DNA of 20,699 bases from Pseudomonadota bacterium (lineage in GTDB: Bacteria > Pseudomonadota > Gammaproteobacteria > Xanthomonadales > Rhodanobacteraceae). The notes below the pieces were generated by a model. That model ran no database searches and was not told the origin of the DNA. It saw only the letters and a program-made list of their open reading frames with translations. A program made the translations under genes and the position numbers. The stretch covers positions 1 to 20,699 of the forward strand of contig JAEYZH010000093.1 of assembly GCA_023430685.1 (NCBI GenBank), read 5' to 3'. This document shows, in pieces, positions 14,186 to 20,699 of the stretch (position 1 is its first letter; the number at the start of each line of letters is the position of its first letter).

Positions 14186-14887
14186 TCATCCGGGAAACTC
14201 AAGGGCAGATTCCGTCGCACAGTGAAGAGTGATGGCGCCACGCGCATTGCGCCCGACCTTGAATACGTGACCGTATCGGTCGGGCCCCAGAGCCCAGAAT
14301 ACCGTGCTGGCCGATTCCCGTAACGCAAGGACCTTCTTGAACGCATTACGCTCAGGGCCTCTCATACGCATCTCCACGTCCGCAGGAGTGTCGAGGTGCT
14401 GTTGCATGAACTTCAACAACATTTCGACCTCGCGTTCCGTTTTCTTGACCTCGCACACGACTGCTTCTAGCTTGTGAGTCCTGTCGTAGGCCACGAGATC
14501 AAAGGCCCATGTCTTGGACTGGAGGCCCAGCTGGCCTGCCGGCCATTGAAAATCCCTGTGAAGGCGACGCAGCCCACCGATCGTGATGATCGGCTCGATC
14601 CAGAGGCTGACCTTCCGCGGAATGCTGGCTCTCGGCCCTTGCCAGAAGATTTGCTCCTTGGCCTTGCTTCGGGCAGCGGAAAAGAATCCGCACTGATGAG
14701 TGACCAACCCCAGGTCGATGGCTTGCATGAAGTCACACGCGTCGGCTGCGCTGAGCATGCGAATGGCCCTGCCATCAAAGCCATCGTGCGAATAGCCCCT
14801 GGCTTGACAGAAGGGTGTCAACCAGTCGTTCAGATGTCTGGCAGTGAACTCATCTAGCGCTTCCGTTGGGTCCTGATCTGTCTCCAT
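14186..14887 (-). CDS. Hypothetical protein with PD-(D/E)XK nuclease-like core
   Basis: This is a 233-residue soluble protein that I cannot assign to a named family. Residues 124-160 read as a nuclease-type core: W127-A-F-D130-L-V-A-Y, 10 residues, then V-V-C-E146-V-K148-K, followed by a helix (REVEMLLKFMQQH). The D-x15-ExK spacing on two predicted beta strands, with an upstream Glu98 (LWIEPI), fits the PD-(D/E)XK superfamily (restriction enzymes, Holliday-junction and repair nucleases). Catalysis is inference from the motif. It is followed 21 bases away by the convergent Tat gene. Base composition is visibly lower in GC than flanking genes, suggesting recent acquisition. The ATG at 14887 has no clear ribosome site. 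Confidence 0.75.
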   Translation of the reverse strand: METDQDPTEALDEFTARHLNDWLTPFCQARGYSHDGFDGRAIRMLSAADACDFMQAIDLGLVTHQCGFFSAARSKAKEQIFWQGPRASIPRKVSLWIEPIITIGGLRRLHRDFQWPAGQLGLQSKTWAFDLVAYDRTHKLEAVVCEVKKTEREVEMLLKFMQQHLDTPADVEMRMRGPERNAFKKVLALRESASTVFWALGPDRYGHVFKVGRNARGAITLHCATESALEFPG

Positions 14888-14905
14888 CCAGCGGAGTCAC
14901 AAGGG

Positions 14906-14931
14906 CCTGTTAGCTGACAGGTTAATAACCT
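14906..14931. promoter_or_regulatory. Overlapping palindromes upstream of the nuclease-like gene
   Basis: AGGTTAATAACCT (14919-14931) is a 13-base palindrome with a central A. It overlaps CCTGT-TAGCTG-ACAGG (14906-14921), a second small inverted repeat. Both lie 19-44 bases upstream of the nuclease-like ATG, where a promoter operator would be. On the minus strand the adjoining text is AAGGGGACGGAGGTTATTAA, which resembles phrases seen near transposon-associated repeats in related genomes (from memory, unverified). Confidence 0.35.
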
Positions 14932-14955
14932 CCGTCCCCTTGTTGCCCTTTTCGG

Positions 14956-15528
14956 TCATTCCTCCTCCTCAGGAAACAATCGGTAAAAAACATCCTCGAA
15001 AACCGCGCCGATCAGGCGCCTTCCGCTGCGCCATCCCGACTCGCCGAAGCCCGTTGCCTTTGCCAGCAGCTTTCCATCGGGTGAGACGACACGAACTTCC
15101 AGGCTGCCCGTTCCGACGGTAGTGGGCGTCATGATGACCGAATGTCCAATTGAGGTCGCGATGGCACCTGTGGACTTCACCTCTGAGTTTCCGACGACGA
15201 CCACGAAGAAGGATTGCACGCCCAAAGCTTCCGCGATCTGAGCCCGATTCGCGTCCGTTAGTTGGTCGGTCCCTGACTCCAACAGGGCTTGCGATACCGT
15301 CTGCGAATCAACTGAAAGGACAGGTGGTTCGTGCTCAGCGAAGTATTCAGCGACGACCTCATTGAGCCATGCACAATCAAAATCAGGCGGACAAACGGAG
15401 GGGGCGATGGCGATCTTCCCGGCGACACTGGGCCAGTCTTTTGCGGTTATTGCCTCGACTTTGTATGCCACCGCTGCCGGTGACGCTGCCAACAGGAGCA
15501 CGGCTGCGGCAATTCCTTTGAACTTCAT
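14956..15528 (-). CDS. Small exported protein of unknown function
   Basis: This 190-residue protein has a strong ribosome site (AGGAGGATCC) before ATG 15528 and a clear signal peptide (MKFKGIAAAVLLLAASPAAVA). The mature part begins with a beta-strand pattern (KIAIAPSVCPPDFDCAWL), has two cysteines at about 46 and 52, a helix (NEVVAEYFAEH), a second strand-helix unit ending AQIAEALGVQSFFVVVVGNSEV, and a strand-rich remainder with LEVRVVSPDGKLLAKATGFGES. The alternation resembles the small alpha/beta domain of FlgO/CsgG/TolB-like proteins, but the similarity is only in pattern. The C-terminus is acidic (PEEEE). A TTGACA (15589-15594 on the minus strand) could be a -35, though no good -10 follows. 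Confidence 0.8.
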   Translation of the reverse strand: MKFKGIAAAVLLLAASPAAVAYKVEAITAKDWPSVAGKIAIAPSVCPPDFDCAWLNEVVAEYFAEHEPPVLSVDSQTVSQALLESGTDQLTDANRAQIAEALGVQSFFVVVVGNSEVKSTGAIATSIGHSVIMTPTTVGTGSLEVRVVSPDGKLLAKATGFGESGWRSGRRLIGAVFEDVFYRLFPEEEE

Positions 15529-15738
15529 GTGGATCCTCCTGATGATGGGCGGAACGTCCGCCGGAGCTGCAGGCTGGCGTAGCGATCATGTCAAAAAAAA
15601 GTGACGCGATCGAAACACCGAATGCAATACGCCCATTTCACGCACTGGACAAGATTCCGAGTTGAGTCAAGCTAGGGTCCGGAGGAACCATCCGTGTCAA
15701 ACCGCAATTCCGCCCCCTTGCCCGTAACAAGCAAACAA

Positions 15739-15765
15739 GACCGCCGCGAGGATCCGCGCGCGGTC
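15739..15765 (-). terminator. Candidate terminator hairpin on the minus strand
   Basis: GACCGC-CGCG (15739-15748) pairs with CGCG-C-GCGGTC (15755-15765) around a 6-base loop, with one bulged base. Read on the minus strand, the stem is followed by TTGTTTGCTTGTT, a U-rich tail, so it could stop transcripts coming from the ppsA side. Confidence 0.5.
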
Positions 15766-15925
15766 AACGGGTCTTATTTTGTCGGTGCAGGTATGGCGCG
15801 TCGACGTCGCATCCGATGATACCCGTCGCGGACAGGTCCGAACCTTCGGCCCTGCGGCGGCATAGTCTGACCTTCTTCGGGGGGGTGGGTACCGGAAAGG
15901 CAGGGTCAGTCAGTCTAGAAGGCGA

Positions 15926-15959
15926 GAACGCCGCGGCAGCTTTCGCTATCGCGGCGTTC
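15926..15959 (-). terminator. Probable ppsA transcription terminator
   Basis: GAACGCCGCG (15926-15935) and CGCGGCGTTC (15950-15959) form a perfect 10-bp stem, 25 bases past the ppsA stop. The 14-base loop can form an inner AGC/GCT pair. The following minus-strand tail TCTCGCCTTCTAG is only mildly U-rich, so efficiency is uncertain. Confidence 0.6.
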
Positions 15960-15983
15960 GGAGTGAAGCAGGACGCCGGGACG

Positions 15984-18374
<2,391 letters not shown>

Positions 18375-18494
18375 CGAGGGGAGCGCGGCAGCGCCGCGCG
18401 AAACGCGGATTTTCGGGCTTCGCGCGCGCGCGGGCAAGGGAAACCGGGTCGCGGCGGGGTCGGATCGCCGAAGATCGGCTGTTATCCTGCCCGG

Positions 18495-20699
18495 ATGACG
18501 ACACCGCGCTACCTGTTCCGCGACTTCAGCTTCGATCCCGCCGCGCGCGAGCTGCGCCGCGCGGGCGAGCTCGTCGCGTTGCCGACCAGCGCGCTCGACT
18601 GCCTCGCGTGGCTCGTCGCGCATCGTGACCGCGCCGTTGGCCGGGACGAGCTGATCGCGGCGGTCTGGGGGCGTGCCGACGTCGCCGACGCGTTGCTCGC
18701 GCAGACCATCCTCCGGATTCGTCGCACGCTCGGCGACGCAGGCGCCGAGGACTCGGCGATCCGCACGATCGCGCGCTTCGGTTATCGCTGGGTCGAGCCG
18801 ACGCGGCTCGACGACCACGCGCCGGAGATGGCCGCGCCGCCTGTCGCGGTGGCGGCGCCCGAGCCCGACGTGGAGGCACGGATCAAACGCGCACCGCCGC
18901 CGACGTATCCCTCGTCGCGTTCGCGGCTGCGCCCCGCGATGCTCGCGGCGCTGCTGCTCGCGTTCGGGCTCGCGGCCTTCGCGATCTGGAGCTGGGGCGG
19001 GCGTACGGTCGGCGACAGCGCCGTCGCCGGTGCGCCGATCGCCGGCGCCGCGCAGGCGGTGGTGTTCCCGGCCGACACCGACGACCTCGAGGAGTGGAGC
19101 TGGCTGCGCCTCGGCCTCATGGACCTGGTCGCCGGTCGCCTGCGCCAGGCCGGCATCACGACGCCGACCAGCGAGAGCGTGCTCGCATGGCTGCGCGGGC
19201 GGCCCGCTGATGCGCCGCGCGATGCGATCGATCCCGAACTTGCACCCGCCGACGCGTTGCGCGTGCGTCCGTCGGCGCGCTTCCGCGACGGCAGCTGGAC
19301 CGTGCAGCTCGCGGCGAGCGGCCCGCGCGCGATCACGGTCGAGGCGGCGGATCGCGACGTGCTCGCTGCGACGCATGCGGCCATCGACCTGTTGCTCGTG
19401 CGCCTCGGCCATGCGCCGCCGCCCCGGCGCGAGGCCGGCGCGCTCGCGCTCGATGAACTCATGCAGCGCACGCGCGCGGCGATCCTTTCCGATCGATTCG
19501 ACCTCGCGCAGCAGCTGATCCTGCGCGCCGGGCCCGCGCTGCGCGAACAACCGGTCGTCGAGCTGCGGCTCGCGCAGATCGACATGGGGCGCGGCGACTA
19601 CGCGGCGGTCCAGCGCCGGCTCGGTCCGCTGCTCGACAAGGTGCCCGCGGACGAGGACGCCACGCTGCGAGCGCGCATCCTCAACACGCTCGCGAGCGCG
19701 GAAGCGCGGCGTGGGCTGCTCGTCGAGGCCGATGCGACCTACGCTGAAGCGGCCGAATTGCTCGCCGACGGCAGCGATCCGGTCGGTCGCGGTCTCGCCT
19801 GGATGGGCCTTGGTTCGGTCGCATCGTGGCGCGGCGACGTCGAAGCCGCGGCTGCGCACATCGCGCGCGCGCGCGTCGAACTCGAAGCGGGCGGCGATGC
19901 ACTGACGCTCGCACAGGCGGACATGAACCTCGGGCTGCTCGCGATGCAGCGCCGGAAGCCTGCCGACGCACTGCCGATCCTGCGGCGCGCCGAACAGCGC
20001 CTCGCGAAACTCGGCGCGCGCGAGGAACTCGCGTTCCTGCGAATCGAGATCGTCGCGGCAAACCTGCTGATGCTGGACGCGGTCGCGGCGCGCGTGCAGA
20101 GCGACCTGCTGTGGCCACCCGAGGCGCACTCGGGCAATGAACGCGTGCGTTGGCAGCTCGTGCTCTCGCGTGCGGGCGTGTTGGCGGCCGAAGGCCGGCT
20201 CGACGACGCGGAGGCCTTGCTCGGGCGCATCGAGGCACGGTCGTCGCCGACCGAAGATGCCGACGTGCGCGCGCTCGGGCTCGCGCTGCAGGCGCGCATC
20301 GCGCATGCGCGCGGCGCTCCCGAACGCGCCGCAGTGCTCGCCGAGGCCGCGTTGACGCCGGCACTCGAAGCCGCATCGGCCGATGCCTGGCTCGAACTGC
20401 TGCAACTTCGCCTGCAGTCGCTGCAACAGCTCGGCGACGTCGCGGGCGCGGCGAGCGAACTCGCGCGAATGGAAGCCTGGGTCGAGGGGCATCCGGGCGA
20501 CTGGAGCCGGTTGCAGCTGGCGCTCGCGTCCGCGAACCAGGCCGTGGCCGAACAGCGCGAGGCCGACGCGCTCGTCGCGTTTGCCGACGCGGCGGCGCGT
20601 GCAACGCGGCTCGGCGTGCCCGAGGACGTGCTCGCGGTCGCGCAGGCGCGCGTGCCGGTCCTGCTCGCGCAGGGCGAGCCCGCGCGCGCGAGCGAGGCC
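18495..20699 (+). CDS. CadC-like membrane-anchored winged-helix regulator with TPR-like region (runs off right edge)
   Basis: An open frame of 735 codons starts at ATG 18495 and has no stop before the window ends. Residues 1-102 are an OmpR/PhoB-type winged helix (YLFRDFSFDPAARELRRAGE, RDELIAAVWGR, ILRIRRTLGD, IRTIARFGYRWV). A Pro/Ala linker leads to one membrane segment (about 147-167). The outer part begins with VVFPADTDDLEEWSWLRLGLMDLVAGRLRQ, like the TolB/FlgO-type input domain of other CadC-like proteins. Helical repeats from about residue 320 onward resemble TPR units (for example AEARRGLLVEADATYAEAAE and AMQRRKPADALPILRRAEQR). It should bind DNA from the inner membrane in response to a periplasmic signal. 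The start lies 120 bases from ppsA, so ppsA is a possible target. Confidence 0.88.
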   Translation, partial: MTTPRYLFRDFSFDPAARELRRAGELVALPTSALDCLAWLVAHRDRAVGRDELIAAVWGRADVADALLAQTILRIRRTLGDAGAEDSAIRTIARFGYRWVEPTRLDDHAPEMAAPPVAVAAPEPDVEARIKRAPPPTYPSSRSRLRPAMLAALLLAFGLAAFAIWSWGGRTVGDSAVAGAPIAGAAQAVVFPADTDDLEEWSWLRLGLMDLVAGRLRQAGITTPTSESVLAWLRGRPADAPRDAIDPELAPADALRVRPSARFRDGSWTVQLAASGPRAITVEAADRDVLAATHAAIDLLLVRLGHAPPPRREAGALALDELMQRTRAAILSDRFDLAQQLILRAGPALREQPVVELRLAQIDMGRGDYAAVQRRLGPLLDKVPADEDATLRARILNTLASAEARRGLLVEADATYAEAAELLADGSDPVGRGLAWMGLGSVASWRGDVEAAAAHIARARVELEAGGDALTLAQADMNLGLLAMQRRKPADALPILRRAEQRLAKLGAREELAFLRIEIVAANLLMLDAVAARVQSDLLWPPEAHSGNERVRWQLVLSRAGVLAAEGRLDDAEALLGRIEARSSPTEDADVRALGLALQARIAHARGAPERAAVLAEAALTPALEAASADAWLELLQLRLQSLQQLGDVAGAASELARMEAWVEGHPGDWSRLQLALASANQAVAEQREADALVAFADAAARATRLGVPEDVLAVAQARVPVLLAQGEPARASEA

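Larger units (their letters stand above)
15529..15983. other. Hairpin-rich non-coding stretch
   Basis: About 455 bases contain no convincing gene. From left to right I see an A-run flanked by an imperfect inverted repeat (15583-15612), a GC hairpin at 15739-15765, a GC- and G-run-rich middle part (15775-15920) without tRNA-like or riboswitch-like folds that I recognise, and a hairpin at 15926-15959 next to ppsA. It is less GC-rich on the left. A small RNA gene is possible but not supported by a recognisable promoter-terminator pair. Confidence 0.5.

Noticed and set aside
15775..15925. Possible tRNA, RNase P or SRP RNA in the GC-rich spacer
   Set aside because: I looked for acceptor/TPsiC-like arms and for conserved RNase P and SRP core words and found none.
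18375..20492. ppsA reading frame open for about 700 more codons upstream on the minus strand
   Set aside because: This stretch is antisense to the CadC-like regulator and has low-complexity Arg-rich translation. PpsA family similarity begins at the 18374/18356 start.

Overview
The window is GC-rich chromosomal DNA that looks like a gammaproteobacterium of the Xanthomonadales/Lysobacterales group. This rests on a phosphoenolpyruvate synthase that reads like the Xanthomonas enzyme, a secreted protein carrying the IFxDGFE-type motif that I associate with Rhodanobacteraceae-like genomes, and intergenic hairpin repeats of a kind common there. The genus is inference. I see no rRNA, tRNA, CRISPR array, transposase or phage gene.

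Layout. 1-816 (minus): a LexA-type repressor with a strong double palindrome just upstream of its start, followed by a gene cut by the window edge. 870-1100: three copies of a hairpin repeat. 1108-2829 (minus): an exported seven-bladed Kelch-like protein. 3010-4414 (plus): a DUF2238 membrane protein and a DJ-1/PfpI-type protein. 4412-4546: an inverted-repeat element whose arms supply the TAG stop codons of both convergent neighbours. 4544-5829: a MerR regulator divergent from two small membrane-protein genes (DUF2938, DUF2798), with a MerR-type promoter between them. 5911-7685 (minus): a membrane GGDEF protein followed by TspO. 7873-8765 (plus): a glutathione S-transferase-like protein and DUF4287. 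8816-10030 (minus): an exported serine beta-lactamase-like hydrolase.

10216-12044 (plus) holds the most interesting unit. It is an aspartyl/asparaginyl beta-hydroxylase whose C-terminus resembles a Nif11 (RiPP leader) domain, and its last 13 bases overlap the start of a sulfotransferase gene. A LysR gene (12005-12949, minus) converges on it and overlaps its 3' end, and diverges from a Tat-exported protein made of two tandem copies of one domain (13052-14164).

14186-15983 is visibly poorer in GC. It contains a PD-(D/E)XK nuclease-like protein, a small exported protein, and about 450 bases of hairpin-rich non-coding DNA. The window ends with ppsA (minus) divergent from a CadC-like membrane-anchored winged-helix/TPR regulator (plus) that runs off the right edge.

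Most genes are singletons or short operons for accessory metabolism, stress response and signalling. The pairings best supported by overlap, spacing or shared promoters are hydroxylase-sulfotransferase, MerR-DUF2938-DUF2798, GGDEF-TspO, GST-DUF4287 and LysR-Tat protein.
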